Source: Pollutimonas nitritireducens (GTDB taxonomy: Bacteria > Pseudomonadota > Gammaproteobacteria > Burkholderiales > Burkholderiaceae_B). Taken from it: a stretch of 64,000 nt of DNA. Made by a program: the position numbers and the translations under genes. Position 1 is the stretch's first letter, and each line of letters begins with the position of its first letter. Below the pieces are notes generated by a model. That model had not been told where the DNA came from. It made no database searches and saw nothing but the letters and a program-made list of their open reading frames with translations. Below are positions 1 to 9,694 of the stretch, one piece after another. The DNA is taken from NCBI RefSeq assembly GCF_002849615.1, contig NZ_PDNV01000002.1, forward strand, positions 186,001 through 250,000, in the 5' to 3' direction.

Positions 1-1462
1 ATGATGGAAAAAGCCTCCGTGCGCCTTTTTTCCTTAAAGACTCCAAATAACCTGGAAGCCCTATGCGGACCAGCTCCGCATGCATCGGAATCGTGCGCGG
101 CTTACCCGTCTTCACCGACTTAATAACATCCGGGTCCGATTTAGCACCCACCTCGTCGGTAATTCGCAACCACCAGATACCATTCTTTTCGCCCCAGTCA
201 TATTGGGGATTGAGCTGACAAATTTCCCGCACCCTCGCACCGGTATACAGTTCAATCGCAAGAAGCCAAAACTTATGTACCTTTTCAGGACTGCGCACGA
301 TTTTCTCCATCCGGCTATTGAAGAAGATCGACTGAATCTCATGCGTCCGCAGAGCACGTTGTTTGCGCTCAACCTTGGTGCGAGAACCCAAATAACTGAT
401 ATTGGTCGTTAGCGCCGTAGGAAACCCAACGTCTTGCCAATCTGCTACCCCACGCTTGATAAACGTGCGCAGTGACGAGCAATACGTGCCCTCATACGTA
501 CTCAACGCCAAGGTTTCAGGCCATTCCTGGCTGGCCAGCAATCGTATGCTCTTGTTATCTCTTTTTCGCAGCTCCGACCAACGCGGCGGAAGCTTCTGCA
601 CGGTCAACAGAAAGTCCTTCACATGGGATTGTCGCAGCTCCGTAATGGGCATATCGCCAACCACTTCAAGAAACGCCGGGAGCACAAAACCGTGCTTTTC
701 GTTCACAGATCGCTTTTCTGGTGGCAGATTCGCAAGAAACTCGTTGATCGCCGCTGACAGCCGAAGCACGTCTTGCGTCGGCGCAGGTTCCAGTGCAGGG
801 CGCTTGAGCGTCATGCCCGAAAATGCCGCTGGCGAATTCTTACCTAAATACTCTGATTCCAGGGTGTCTAGCGCATCACGATAAGCGGATGCATATTCAA
901 TTAGAAGCATGCGTTCTTCTTGCGACCCGCGCAACGCTTGTGCGAGCTGATAGCCATTACGTTTGAGTGTGCTGGTCAACATACCCGACCACCCCTCAAC
1001 GGCTATCTTGTCGCCATTACGTGCCATAGCGGCCCAGTTTCTGATCCTTTCTATCTCTTGTAGTTTCTCGGGCACGTTTATCGCTTCACGCCCACGATAA
1101 CGCTGATTTTTATCGCCATGGCGCACCTGCTCGATAACCGTAGTGTGCAATTTCGCGATGAAGTCGGAGTCGATTTCGTGAACCTCAGTCAACAACACAT
1201 TCGGTGCACTCGCCTGCCTTGCTTCGCCGGTGACGACTGGCTGACTGGTATTACTGGCGCGAGCGGCTGCAATTTGCCGGTCAGTTTCGACGGCAAGCTC
1301 TCTGCAACGTTGACTAGCTACCTGAAAATTTCCGCCGAGCGCAAGCTTGAACTCTCGCTTACCGATGCTAGTGCGAACATCAGCGGGCACACCGCGTCGA
1401 AACTGATAACCTGTTCCGCGCGGGTTCTTAGACATGAACTGTGGCATGGTGATTTCGTCCAT
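1..1462 (-). CDS. Site-specific tyrosine recombinase (integrase), 3' part outside window
   Basis: The minus strand is open from an ATG at 1462 to the window edge (487 codons), with GGAAGGG nine bases before the ATG; an in-frame ATG at 1522 is an alternative start. The N-terminus (MSKNPRGTGYQFRRGVPADV from residue 10) looks like the DUF6538 domain of phage-type integrases. A helical core-binding region follows, and TGARVREICQL near residue 410 carries the first catalytic arginine of the tyrosine recombinase box. The second box (H-x-x-R, Tyr nucleophile) lies beyond the edge, so activity cannot be judged. The gene reads away from the 3' end of tRNA-Ser(GCT), the classical place for an island integrase. 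I see no frameshift in the visible part. Confidence 0.88.
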   Translation of the reverse strand, partial: MDEITMPQFMSKNPRGTGYQFRRGVPADVRTSIGKREFKLALGGNFQVASQRCRELAVETDRQIAAARASNTSQPVVTGEARQASAPNVLLTEVHEIDSDFIAKLHTTVIEQVRHGDKNQRYRGREAINVPEKLQEIERIRNWAAMARNGDKIAVEGWSGMLTSTLKRNGYQLAQALRGSQEERMLLIEYASAYRDALDTLESEYLGKNSPAAFSGMTLKRPALEPAPTQDVLRLSAAINEFLANLPPEKRSVNEKHGFVLPAFLEVVGDMPITELRQSHVKDFLLTVQKLPPRWSELRKRDNKSIRLLASQEWPETLALSTYEGTYCSSLRTFIKRGVADWQDVGFPTALTTNISYLGSRTKVERKQRALRTHEIQSIFFNSRMEKIVRSPEKVHKFWLLAIELYTGARVREICQLNPQYDWGEKNGIWWLRITDEVGAKSDPDVIKSVKTGKPRTIPMHAELVRIGLPGYLESLRKKGARRLFPS

Positions 1463-1477
1463 GGCCGCATTCCCTTC

Positions 1478-1526
1478 CTTCTTTGCGGTCTGTACCGCTT
1501 TTTGTACCCGCTTTTGTACCATACAA
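1478..1526. repeat. Repeated GTAC-AAAA-type motifs upstream of the integrase
   Basis: On the minus strand GGTACAAAAGCG, GGTACAAAAAGCG and GGTACAG follow each other closely between the tRNA terminator and the integrase start. Short direct repeats here could be arm-type integrase binding sites. This is inference from position only; the same bases would encode a short N-terminal extension if the ATG at 1522 is used. Confidence 0.35.
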
Positions 1527-1575
1527 AAAATAAACCCCTTGCAATTCCAGCATCTGCTGGCATTTCAAGGGGTTT
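1525..1575 (-). terminator. Rho-independent terminator after tRNA-Ser
   Basis: A long inverted repeat, about 21 bases per arm (1532-1552 and 1555-1575) with two mismatched or bulged positions, is followed on the minus strand by an AT-rich run with TTTTTT. It sits directly downstream of the tRNA gene in the same direction and would end its transcript before the integrase. Confidence 0.8.
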
Positions 1576-1584
1576 GGCACATCT

Positions 1585-1677
1585 TGGCGGAGACGGAGGG
1601 ATTCGAACCCTCGATGCGGGTATAAGCCGCATGCTCCCTTAGCAGGGGAGTACCTTCAACCACTCGGCCACGTCTCC
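1585..1677 (-). tRNA. tRNA-Ser (anticodon GCT)
   Basis: The minus strand starts GGAGACG and ends CGTCTCC-G-CCA, giving a 7-bp acceptor stem and an encoded CCA. The anticodon arm CTCCC-CTGCTAA-GGGAG holds anticodon GCT. A long variable arm and the GGTTCGAATCC T-arm are typical of serine tRNAs. Its 3' half is probably the attachment site used by the neighbouring integrase. Confidence 0.97.
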
Positions 1678-1689
1678 GAACAGGCCGCC

Positions 1690-1695
1690 ATTCTA
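1690..1695 (-). promoter_or_regulatory. Candidate -10 box of tRNA-Ser
   Basis: GCTAGAAT on the minus strand puts a TAGAAT -10 box 12 bases before the tRNA 5' end, which would start transcription just ahead of the tRNA. No good -35 box is visible. The same octamer occurs upstream of tRNA-His at 36264-36271. Confidence 0.45.
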
Positions 1696-1803
1696 GCACG
1701 ATAAAACTTCATTTTTTCCGATGCCCCGCCTGCAAGGCTCGATCATCAGAAAATTCGTCGCTGAATGGCAGTTTAAAACACTAGAAAATCAACGCAACGA
1801 CGC

Positions 1804-3075
1804 TTACGGCTTCGCTACCTGGCCGTTCTCGGAATCAAGTCCAAAGGCCTTGTGCAAGGCGCGCACTGCCAATTCCATGTACTTGTCGTTGATGATGACC
1901 GAGGTCTTGATCTCGCTCGTGCTGATCATTTGTATATTGATGCCCTCTTCTGACAAGGTGCGGAACATCAGGCTTGCGACGCCTACGTGACTGCGCATGC
2001 CGATACCGACGATGGAAACTTTGCACACCTTGTCATCGGAAACGATCTGGCCTGCGCCGACGGCGGGCCCGATCTGGTTATTCAGGAGATCCAACGTGCG
2101 CGCGAAGTCGTTGCGATTCACGGTGAAGGAAAAGTCTGTGGTGCCCTGCACGGACTGATTCTGCAGGATCATGTCGACATCGATGTTGGCCGCGGCAACC
2201 GGACCAAGAATCGAATAGGCCACACCCGGGGTGTCTGGTACGGCCAGCAGGGTAACTTTGGCCTCGTCACGGCTGAAGGCGATGCCCGATACAACGGCGG
2301 CTTCCATTTTTTGATCTTCCTCGAAAGTGATAAGGGTGCCCGAAGCCATTTCTTCTTCGAGCGGAATCAGGGGGTCAGTGAGTGACGACAGGACGCGCAC
2401 AGGCACGCGGTACTTGCCGGCGAACTCGACGGAACGGATCTGGAGAACCTTGGATCCAAGCGACGCCATCTCCATCATCTCTTCGAACGAAATGACTGAC
2501 ATGCGCCGCGCTTCAGGCACGACGCGCGGATCGGTCGTATACACGCCGTCGACATCGGTGAAGATGAGGCATTCGGCAGCGCCCATGGCGGCCGCTACGG
2601 CGACTGCCGATGTATCGGAACCACCCCGCCCGAGTGTCGTGATGTTGCCATCGTCGTCGATACCTTGGAACCCGGTCACGATGACGACGCGACCTGACTC
2701 CAGGTCGCTGCGGATCCGCGCATCGTCGATGGACTTGATGCGCGCCTTGGTAAACGATGAATCGGTACGTACGGGTACTTGCCAGCCGGTGTAGCTGCGT
2801 GCCGGTACGCCTTGCGATATCAGCGCCATGGCCAGCAGCGAGCTGCTGGCCTGCTCGCCAGTGGAAGCCAGCATATCGAGCTCGCGCGCGTCGGGTTGCG
2901 GGGAAATTTCCTTGGCCAGCCCCAGCAGGCGATTCGTTTCACCTGACATGGCGGAGGGAACCACAACGACCTGATGGCCTGCTTCATGCCATTTGGCAAC
3001 GCGTCGTGCCACGTTCTGGATGCGCTCGACCGAACCCATGGACGTGCCGCCGTATTTGTGAACAATCAGGGACAT
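1804..3075 (-). CDS. lysC: Aspartate kinase
   Basis: This 423-residue protein starts MSLIVHKYGGTSMGS, the N-terminal KYGGTS motif of aspartokinases. The amino-acid kinase domain covers about residues 1-245, with FTDVDGVYTTDPR inside it, and two ACT regulatory domains follow (about 265-335 and 345-410). It phosphorylates aspartate at the first step of lysine, threonine, methionine and diaminopimelate synthesis. Family knowledge suggests feedback control by lysine and/or threonine through the ACT pair. Length and layout match monofunctional betaproteobacterial LysC. dapA, a later step, lies separately at 32392. An internal start for a separate beta subunit cannot be excluded. Confidence 0.97.
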   Translation of the reverse strand: MSLIVHKYGGTSMGSVERIQNVARRVAKWHEAGHQVVVVPSAMSGETNRLLGLAKEISPQPDARELDMLASTGEQASSSLLAMALISQGVPARSYTGWQVPVRTDSSFTKARIKSIDDARIRSDLESGRVVIVTGFQGIDDDGNITTLGRGGSDTSAVAVAAAMGAAECLIFTDVDGVYTTDPRVVPEARRMSVISFEEMMEMASLGSKVLQIRSVEFAGKYRVPVRVLSSLTDPLIPLEEEMASGTLITFEEDQKMEAAVVSGIAFSRDEAKVTLLAVPDTPGVAYSILGPVAAANIDVDMILQNQSVQGTTDFSFTVNRNDFARTLDLLNNQIGPAVGAGQIVSDDKVCKVSIVGIGMRSHVGVASLMFRTLSEEGINIQMISTSEIKTSVIINDKYMELAVRALHKAFGLDSENGQVAKP

Positions 3076-3125
3076 CTTCTACTCTGTATTAAAGGGACAC
3101 TGTCAGATAGACAAAGTCTATTAGT

Positions 3126-4202
3126 TTAACGTTTTTCAACATTACTGTTTTCTGTCGACAGGAAAACAGGGCCGGTCGGGTCGATGTCGAGCAGCACCCG
3201 CCCCTGGACACAACGTATCCATACCGCGCCGTGCTTTACCTGCATCTGCCGGTCGTGGCCCATGGCGTGAAGGCCGCGCAACTGACGCATGACATCCTGC
3301 AATCGTGCGTCGGTCGGCATGCGCAACCCATGCAGCGCGAGCCAATAACGCAACACCAGGGCCTGGCGCGCCTGCGACAACTGGCGCCATCCGGCCAGCG
3401 CAAAGCTTCCGGCATTGTCTGTCGGTGACAGCCCGGCAAAATCCTGGGCAGCAACCTCATCCAGCACCTCCTGAACTTGGGCGCTTTGACGCGCATGGCG
3501 CACGACATTGCGCTGCCAGCCTGGCCAGCGTTCGTTCAACGCCGGCACCAGGCGCTCACGCACGGCCGCGCGCGTGTACTTGTCGTTGACATTACTGGGA
3601 TCATCCACCGGCGCCCAGCCGCTGACCGTAAAGAACTGACTGGCCTGCTCAAGTATGGCCACCCTATCGATATCGAGCCAGGGCCGCAAATACGTCATTC
3701 CATGGCGTTTCATGGTGGGCGCCATGGCAGCCAGGCCGGTCGGGCCAGACCCGCGCAACAGGCGCAACATTACGGTTTCCGCCTGATCGTTGCGATGATG
3801 CGCCAGCAATATATGTTCGACATCGGTCTGGACGGCCATGGAACGCAGGGCTTCATAGCGTGCATCGCGCGCCGCCGCCTCCATGCCCACGCCGGCGGAC
3901 ATATCCACGCGTACCAGCATGCTGTGACACGGTATCTGCAACCAATGCGCCAAATCATGAACGTGGGCCTGCCACTGTGCGGCAGGTTCTTGCAGACCGT
4001 GATGCACATGAAAGCAATGCAAGGTCAACTTCCTGCGGCGGGCGAGGATGGCCGCGTGCACGGCCAGCATCGCGGAATCGGTGCCGCCGCTGAGCGCCAC
4101 GGCAATCCGTTCGGACGGCTGCGGCAAGGCAGTCAATGCGTCAGCCACGGCCCGGAGAAGGCTGGCCGAACCGAAGCCCTTCCAGAAATCATCACTGGGC
4201 AT
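3126..4202 (-). CDS. tilS: tRNA(Ile)-lysidine synthase
   Basis: This 358-residue cytoplasmic N-type ATP pyrophosphatase has the PP-loop SGGTDS at residues 38-43, then HCFHVHHGLQ and LAHHRNDQAETVMLRLLRGSG, all typical of TilS. It attaches lysine to C34 of tRNA-Ile(CAT) so that it reads AUA codons. It is shorter than the E. coli protein, with a reduced C-terminal region. It lies between accA and lysC on the same strand; accA ends 8 bases before this start, so co-transcription with accA is likely. Confidence 0.95.
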   Translation of the reverse strand: MPSDDFWKGFGSASLLRAVADALTALPQPSERIAVALSGGTDSAMLAVHAAILARRRKLTLHCFHVHHGLQEPAAQWQAHVHDLAHWLQIPCHSMLVRVDMSAGVGMEAAARDARYEALRSMAVQTDVEHILLAHHRNDQAETVMLRLLRGSGPTGLAAMAPTMKRHGMTYLRPWLDIDRVAILEQASQFFTVSGWAPVDDPSNVNDKYTRAAVRERLVPALNERWPGWQRNVVRHARQSAQVQEVLDEVAAQDFAGLSPTDNAGSFALAGWRQLSQARQALVLRYWLALHGLRMPTDARLQDVMRQLRGLHAMGHDRQMQVKHGAVWIRCVQGRVLLDIDPTGPVFLSTENSNVEKR

Positions 4203-4210
4203 GGCGAGCT

Positions 4211-5176
4211 TCAGGAAGCGTTTTCCTGAAAGCGGCCGTAAGACATCAAGCGCTGCAGGCGGTGTTCAATAAGCTGATCGGGGTTCATGCCCGATAGCTG
4301 ACGTAGCGAATCCGACAACGCGCGGCTAAGCTGGCGGGCCATGACGACGGGATCACGGTGGGCGCCGCCGACCGGTTCGTTGACGATGCGGTCGATCAGG
4401 CCCAGGTCTTTGAGTCGCGGTGCCGTGATGGCCAAGGCCTCGGCGGCGGTGGACGCCTTGTCGGCGCTGCGCCAAAGAATGGACGCGCAACCTTCCGGGG
4501 ATATGACCGCATACGTGGCGTATTGCAACATCATGACGACGTTGCCAACGGCAATGGCCAGCGCACCGCCCGAACCGCCTTCGCCGATGATGGTGGCAAT
4601 GATGGGCACTTTGAGCTCGGCCATGGCATACAAATTGTGGCCTATGGCTTCAGACTGGCCGCGTTCTTCCGCACCGATACCCGGGTAGGCGCCCGGTGTA
4701 TCGACGAAGGTGAAAACCGGCAGCCGGAATTTCTCCGCCACCCGCATCAGGCGCAGCGCTTTGCGATAGCCCTCGGGACGCGGCATGCCGAAATTGCGCA
4801 TGGCGCGCTCTTTGGTATCACGGCCTTTCTGGTGGCCGATGACCATGCAGGGCGTACCGTTGAAACGCGCCAGACCACCGATGATGGCCTGGTCGTCGGC
4901 ATACATGCGATCACCGTGCAGCTCGTGAAAATCGGTAAAGATCTCACGCACGTAATCCATGGTGTAGGGCCGCTGCGGGTGGCGTGCCACCAGCGCCGTC
5001 TGCCAGGGTGTCAGCTTGGAATAAATGCTTTTGGCGAGCGTCTGGTTCTTTTGTTGCAAGCGACCGACTTCTTCCGATATATCGACGGCGGAATCGGTTT
5101 GAACAAAACGCAATTGCTCGATTTTGTTTTCGAGTTCGGCCAAAGGCTGTTCGAATTCCAGGAAGGTATTACGCAT
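4211..5176 (-). CDS. accA: Acetyl-CoA carboxylase carboxyltransferase subunit alpha
   Basis: This 321-residue protein begins [20 protein letters not shown] and has the glycine-rich carboxyltransferase segments [17 protein letters not shown] and [12 protein letters not shown] expected of AccA. With AccD it transfers the carboxyl group from biotin-AccB to acetyl-CoA, the first committed step of fatty acid synthesis. The length is standard. The gene sits between an AlkA-like glycosylase gene upstream and tilS downstream, all on the minus strand with short gaps. Confidence 0.98.
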   Translation of the reverse strand: MRNTFLEFEQPLAELENKIEQLRFVQTDSAVDISEEVGRLQQKNQTLAKSIYSKLTPWQTALVARHPQRPYTMDYVREIFTDFHELHGDRMYADDQAIIGGLARFNGTPCMVIGHQKGRDTKERAMRNFGMPRPEGYRKALRLMRVAEKFRLPVFTFVDTPGAYPGIGAEERGQSEAIGHNLYAMAELKVPIIATIIGEGGSGGALAIAVGNVVMMLQYATYAVISPEGCASILWRSADKASTAAEALAITAPRLKDLGLIDRIVNEPVGGAHRDPVVMARQLSRALSDSLRQLSGMNPDQLIEHRLQRLMSYGRFQENAS

Positions 5177-5212
5177 AAGAGCTTGGTATCCAGATTAAGG
5201 CATTCGCTTGGA

Positions 5213-5884
5213 TCAATACTGTATCGCAGCCGGGTCGAGGCTGCGCCATAAGTACCAGGTAGCCACTGTGCGCCACGGCGCCCAAGCCTGGGCAACTTCC
5301 CGGGCTTCGAAACGTGAAACAGGCTCACCGCTGAAGTAGTGTAGCGAAATTGCCTTGAGCAGGCTGGAATCGTCCAAAGGAAGAATGTCCGGGCGCTGCA
5401 GGTTGAAAATTAGGAACATCTCGGCGGTCCACCGCCCTATCCCGCGGATGGCGCACAGATCGGCGATGACAGCTTCATCGTCCATCGTGCCCCACGAAGC
5501 GGGCTTTACCTTTTTATCGGCGAAATGGGTGGCAAGGTCGAGAATGTACACGGATTTGCGTTTCGACAGGCCGGCCAGGCTGCCATCGGTTTCGGCCAGC
5601 TTGAGTACCGATCGCGGCGTAGGCTGACGACCGCAAGCGTCGGTAAAGCGCAACCACATGGCGTCGGCCGCGGCAACAGACAACTGATGCCCAATGATCG
5701 CCCTGGCCAAAGTGATGAATGGCGTGGCCGACGGCGCCAACCATTCGGACTTGTGTCGGGGAATAAGCTTCTTCAGAATCCGGTCGCGGCCCATCAATTG
5801 GATGGACGCTTCATCCCAGAACTCGGGCTTATCTTTGATGACTATTGTGGTTTCTGGCATGGCATCTCCTAGGCGCGACGCCAC
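5213..5884 (-). CDS. DNA-3-methyladenine glycosylase II-like base excision enzyme
   Basis: This 223-residue protein has the HhH-GPD fold: [20 protein letters not shown] is the helix-hairpin-helix, followed by the catalytic aspartate region [16 protein letters not shown]. It is the compact AlkA type, without an Ada domain, and should remove alkylated purines from DNA. The start overlaps the end of cysS by 16 bases on the same strand, and accA follows after 36 bases, so it is embedded in a housekeeping operon. Substrate range cannot be read from sequence. Confidence 0.88.
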   Translation of the reverse strand: MASRLGDAMPETTIVIKDKPEFWDEASIQLMGRDRILKKLIPRHKSEWLAPSATPFITLARAIIGHQLSVAAADAMWLRFTDACGRQPTPRSVLKLAETDGSLAGLSKRKSVYILDLATHFADKKVKPASWGTMDDEAVIADLCAIRGIGRWTAEMFLIFNLQRPDILPLDDSSLLKAISLHYFSGEPVSRFEAREVAQAWAPWRTVATWYLWRSLDPAAIQY

Positions 5885-7317
5885 TGGGTCACGCCGCCGG
5901 CCTTGTCTTCAAGTTCGATCCCGACATGCTGGAGCTCGGCGCGCAGACGGTCCGCCTCGGCAAAATCGCGCTGCTGCTTTGCTGACGACCTGGCCGTGAT
6001 CAGTGCCTCGATCTGCTCGTTGGACAAGGATTCCTGTGTGGTGCTGCCGCGCTGGTAACGGCTGGATGACTGCAGATACTGGGCCGGGTTGGTTTGCAGC
6101 AGACCCAGCAAGCCGCCCAGTTTACGCATCAGCCCGGACACGTCGCCCGAGCCTGTACGGTTGGCCTCTGACGACAATTCGAACAAGACGGCAACCGCGC
6201 CCGATGTGTTGAAGTCGTCGTCCATGGCCGCGCGAAATGCCTGTGCGCCGGGATGGGCCCAGTCGATATCGACCTGGTCGGGCGGCACGTTATGCAATGT
6301 CTGGTACAGCCTGTCCAGCGCATTCTGCGCGTCAAGCAGATTGTCGGGCGCATAATTCTGTGGACTGCGGTAATGGTTCCGAACAATGAAGAAGCGCAGC
6401 ATTTCAGCTTCGCGGACATTGGGCTGGTAGACGGCCTGGTCCTCTGGAACCGAGGCATCGGCGGCGATGGTGGCTCGTATCGTGCGGAAATTTCCCAGCG
6501 ATTTGGACATCTTGTCGGCATCGACCATCAATGGACCGCAATGCATCCAGATAGACGCCAGCGTGCCGCCGAATGCGCCTTCGGTCTGGGCGATTTCATT
6601 TTCGTGATGGGGAAACTTCAGGTCCGGGCCACCGCCGTGTATGTCCAGCGGCAAGCCCAGCAACGACTTGCTCATGGCCGAGCATTCAATATGCCAGCCC
6701 GGTCGTCCCAAGCCATACGAGGATTCCCATTTCGATTCGGGTGGCTCGTCGGTCTTGGCCGATTTCCAAAGCACGAAGTCCAGGGGATCGCGCTTGCCGG
6801 ACGACACTGCGACACGTTCTCCGGCCCGGAGATCGTCAAGCGACTTTCCCGACAATTTTCCGTAGCCGGGAAACTGGCGCACTGCGTAATTCACGTCGCC
6901 ATCGTCAGACTGATAGGCCAGCCCTTTCTCCTGGAGCTGCCTTATGATGCCAAGCATTTCACCGACATGGTCGGTGGCGCGCGGTTCGAAATCAGGCGCC
7001 GCCACGCCCAGTGCGCGCTCGTCGGCGTGCATGGCATCGATGTAGAACGACGTCACTTCGCTCATGCGACGTCCACTTTCGACCGCTCGGCGAATGATCT
7101 TGTCGTCGATGTCGGTGATGTTGCGCACGTACTTGACCTTGTAGCCGCTCTCGCGCAACCATCGTTGCACCACGTCAAAACTGACGAGCATGCGAGCGTG
7201 CCCGAGGTGGCAGAAATCGTAAACCGTCATGCCGCAAACATACATGCGCACCTCGCCGGGATCTACGGTTTTCAGTGGCTCTTTGCCCCGGGAAAGGGTG
7301 TTATAAATGTGCAGCAT
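5869..7317 (-). CDS. cysS: Cysteinyl-tRNA synthetase
   Basis: This 482-residue class I synthetase has the HIGH-type motif HLGH at residues 37-40, the zinc-site region with the early Cys of YVCGMTVYD, the WHIECSAMS motif and the KMSKSLGNF loop. It charges tRNA-Cys. The length is normal. It heads the minus-strand run cysS, AlkA-like, accA, tilS and is divergent from the TPR gene at 7484, with 166 bases between them for promoters. Confidence 0.98.
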   Translation of the reverse strand: MLHIYNTLSRGKEPLKTVDPGEVRMYVCGMTVYDFCHLGHARMLVSFDVVQRWLRESGYKVKYVRNITDIDDKIIRRAVESGRRMSEVTSFYIDAMHADERALGVAAPDFEPRATDHVGEMLGIIRQLQEKGLAYQSDDGDVNYAVRQFPGYGKLSGKSLDDLRAGERVAVSSGKRDPLDFVLWKSAKTDEPPESKWESSYGLGRPGWHIECSAMSKSLLGLPLDIHGGGPDLKFPHHENEIAQTEGAFGGTLASIWMHCGPLMVDADKMSKSLGNFRTIRATIAADASVPEDQAVYQPNVREAEMLRFFIVRNHYRSPQNYAPDNLLDAQNALDRLYQTLHNVPPDQVDIDWAHPGAQAFRAAMDDDFNTSGAVAVLFELSSEANRTGSGDVSGLMRKLGGLLGLLQTNPAQYLQSSSRYQRGSTTQESLSNEQIEALITARSSAKQQRDFAEADRLRAELQHVGIELEDKAGGVTQWRRA

Positions 7318-7483
7318 GTACGATTTTGTCTATAAATAAATACGATTGGACGCCAGTTCAATGCAAATCCCCTTGCAGTAAACTGGGTGCTAAACGTAAA
7401 GCATGGCTAAAATGGCGGTCGATAAGTATAGCAAGCGTTGATGCTATACCACCCTCCCACCCTAACGTATAGGTGCATAACCT

Positions 7484-8257
7484 GTGTTTCGAATTTATTG
7501 TCCTGTATTAGCGATCGCTCTGTTTACGGGCGGGCTGTCGGTACAGACTGCCGGTGCCCAGACGCTCGTGCCCGGCCTCGAGCCACATGTCGATCTTAAC
7601 GCCACGCTCGACGCCGGTCCAGACGCGCCTGCTTTCTCGTCATCAGGCGGCATCCTGATCGAAATGGGACGGCAGCCGCAAACCGCCAATGAAAAGCTCT
7701 TCAACGATACGCAACCACCCGAAGGCGGATGGAAGGGGCTGGCCCGCCTGCTCGAGGCAATCACCCCCAGCGTGGACACCGAGATACCGTTGACGCCTTC
7801 GGAAATCACCTCGCGCATCTCTGCCATGATCGATCGCGGCGAAACCCGTGAAGCACTCCAGGTCATCAACAAGCGCGCGGCCCAGCTGGACGCCCAGGGC
7901 GGCCTTGGCAGCGATGTGCAGTTGATGTTCTTGCGGGGGCGCGCCTTGGCCGCATTGGGCAGCCAGGCCGAAGCCATCGACCTCTACCTAGAGATGACCA
8001 CGCTGTATCCCGAGCTTCCCGAACCATGGAATAACCTTGCGGCCGAATATGTGAAACAAGGTAAGCTTGAAATGGCCCGCGACGCTCTGGCCATGGCGCT
8101 TTCAGCCAACCCGAATTACGCGACCGCCCAGGCCAATATGGGCGAAGTGCAGCTTATGCTTGCCCGCCAATCTTTTCAAAGCGCCGCGCAGTTGGGCATC
8201 GGAGATGCCGGCGGCAAGGCCCGGGCAACGACCGAACTCCTGAAAAACAACCGCTAG
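7484..8257 (+). CDS. Exported tetratricopeptide repeat protein
   Basis: This 257-residue protein starts at a GTG preceded by AGGTG. A signal peptide ends near [10 protein letters not shown] (about residue 26). TPR-like helices occupy the second half: [49 protein letters not shown] and [15 protein letters not shown]. The role is unknown; TPR proteins usually scaffold complexes. It lies 10 bases ahead of the cyclophilin gene and is probably co-transcribed with it and lpxH. A periplasmic location is inferred from the signal peptide. Confidence 0.85.
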   Translation: MFRIYCPVLAIALFTGGLSVQTAGAQTLVPGLEPHVDLNATLDAGPDAPAFSSSGGILIEMGRQPQTANEKLFNDTQPPEGGWKGLARLLEAITPSVDTEIPLTPSEITSRISAMIDRGETREALQVINKRAAQLDAQGGLGSDVQLMFLRGRALAALGSQAEAIDLYLEMTTLYPELPEPWNNLAAEYVKQGKLEMARDALAMALSANPNYATAQANMGEVQLMLARQSFQSAAQLGIGDAGGKARATTELLKNNR

Positions 8258-8267
8258 GAAACTTACT

Positions 8268-8930
8268 TTGCACATCACGCTTCCTCTTTCGTTTCTAACT
8301 GGTACGTCGCGTCCAACGCTACGTACCGTCAGCATCGCTTGCGCAACTTCGCTCGCCCTGTGCCTGGGTAGCGTCGCGCAGGCAGCCTCTTCAACTCCTA
8401 ATCAAGGTGAGCCCATGAGCACAACAGCAACTCCACACGTCAAGCTTCAAACCAACCACGGCGACCTGATCATCGAACTGAACGCCGAAAAAGCCCCCAA
8501 GACCGTTGAAAGCTTCCTGACCTATGTCAATGAAGGTTTCTACGACGGCACGATCTTCCATCGCATCATCAACAACTTTATGGTCCAGGGCGGCGGTTTT
8601 GACGCCGACATGAAGCAGAAGCAAACGCACGCGCCCGTTGAAAACGAAGCGAACAACGGTTTGAAGAATGACCGCTACACGCTGGCCATGGCACGCACAT
8701 CTGACCCGCACTCGGCGACTGCCCAGTTCTTCATCAACGTGGCCGATAACGACTTCCTGAATTTCACCGCGCCCACTCCCAACGGCTGGGGCTATACCGT
8801 ATTCGGCAAAGTCATCGAAGGCACGGAAGTGGTCGACAAGCTCAAGGGCTTGAAAACCGGCACCAAGGGCTTCCACCAAGACGTCCCCGTCGAAGACGTC
8901 ATCATCGAGAAAGCAACGGTCGTTGAATAA
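8268..8930 (+). CDS. Cyclophilin-type peptidyl-prolyl cis-trans isomerase with N-terminal signal peptide and internal start
   Basis: The frame opens at TTG 8268, with AGGAA eight bases before it, and gives 220 residues. Residues 1-38 form a signal peptide ending SVAQA-ASS. The catalytic cyclophilin domain begins near residue 50 ([18 protein letters not shown]) and contains the motifs [15 protein letters not shown] and ATAQFFINV typical of PpiB. The internal ATG at 8415 has its own ribosome binding site (AAGGTGAG) and would give a normal-length cytosolic PpiB. Either the protein is exported, or both forms are made. It overlaps lpxH by 8 bases. The isomerase assignment is firm; the start is not. 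Confidence 0.9.
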   Translation: MHITLPLSFLTGTSRPTLRTVSIACATSLALCLGSVAQAASSTPNQGEPMSTTATPHVKLQTNHGDLIIELNAEKAPKTVESFLTYVNEGFYDGTIFHRIINNFMVQGGGFDADMKQKQTHAPVENEANNGLKNDRYTLAMARTSDPHSATAQFFINVADNDFLNFTAPTPNGWGYTVFGKVIEGTEVVDKLKGLKTGTKGFHQDVPVEDVIIEKATVVE

Positions 8931-9693
8931 GCTATCCCTGGCGGGAACTGTATGGGTGGCCTCGGATATTCATCTGGGGCCGGAGACACCCAAAACGGCA
9001 ATCGCCTTCCATGATTTCCTGGACAAGGCATGTGCCAATGCGGATGCCTTGATTTTATGCGGCGACATCTTCGATGCCTGGATTGGCGACGACTTTGCAC
9101 AGGCGGCGCCCCCCGATTGGCTTCTGCGTACCCTGGACAAGCTCGGCCAATTCTCCACGACCACTCCCTTATGGATCGGGCGAGGCAATCGCGACTTCCT
9201 GATCGGTCATGCGTTGGCTCAACGAGTGGGTGCGCAACTGCTACCCGACAGAGTTTGCCTTGATACTGACTACGGCCATGTCCTGCTTTCGCATGGTGAC
9301 GAATATTGCACCGCGGACGCAAGCTATCAGCGCTTTCGCCGGATCGTGCGAACCCCTTTCATACAAAAGGCATTCCTTGCATTAAGCCTGACGCTACGGC
9401 GCGGCATTGCGGATTGGGCCAGGCAACGCAGCATGGCGGCAAACCGTAATAAATCGGCACGGATCATGGACGTGGAAACGCGGGCCGTCGAGCAGGCCTT
9501 CATGGAATACGATGTCGATACGATGGTGCATGGGCATACCCACCGGCCGGCCGTACACCAGCACACCGTCGGTGGCAGGCTCCGTCAGCGTATTGTGCTG
9601 CCCGACTGGGACTACGACCATGGCGAGCCCCCGCGGGCCGGCTGGGTCAGCATCGATTGCAACGGCACGGTGCTGCATCAGCAGGACTGGTGA
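8923..9693 (+). CDS. lpxH: UDP-2,3-diacylglucosamine diphosphatase (lipid A synthesis)
   Basis: This 256-residue calcineurin-like phosphoesterase has the metal-binding motifs in order: SDIHLG (residues 14-19), [29 protein letters not shown] and MVHGHTHRP. LpxH hydrolyses UDP-2,3-diacyl-glucosamine to lipid X on the inner face of the cytoplasmic membrane. The start overlaps the cyclophilin gene by 8 bases, so translation is probably coupled. It ends tail to tail with uppP, one base apart. Confidence 0.96.
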   Translation: MNKLSLAGTVWVASDIHLGPETPKTAIAFHDFLDKACANADALILCGDIFDAWIGDDFAQAAPPDWLLRTLDKLGQFSTTTPLWIGRGNRDFLIGHALAQRVGAQLLPDRVCLDTDYGHVLLSHGDEYCTADASYQRFRRIVRTPFIQKAFLALSLTLRRGIADWARQRSMAANRNKSARIMDVETRAVEQAFMEYDVDTMVHGHTHRPAVHQHTVGGRLRQRIVLPDWDYDHGEPPRAGWVSIDCNGTVLHQQDW

Positions 9694-9694
9694 T

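Noticed and set aside
3477-4229. Long plus-strand open frame (250 codons) opposite tilS
   Set aside because: It is the GC-rich shadow of tilS; its translation is rich in His, Arg and Gly with no family motif, while tilS has full motifs on the other strand.
6253-7335. Plus-strand open frame (360 codons) opposite cysS
   Set aside because: It is fully antisense to cysS, which has HIGH and KMSKS motifs; no domain is visible in the shadow.
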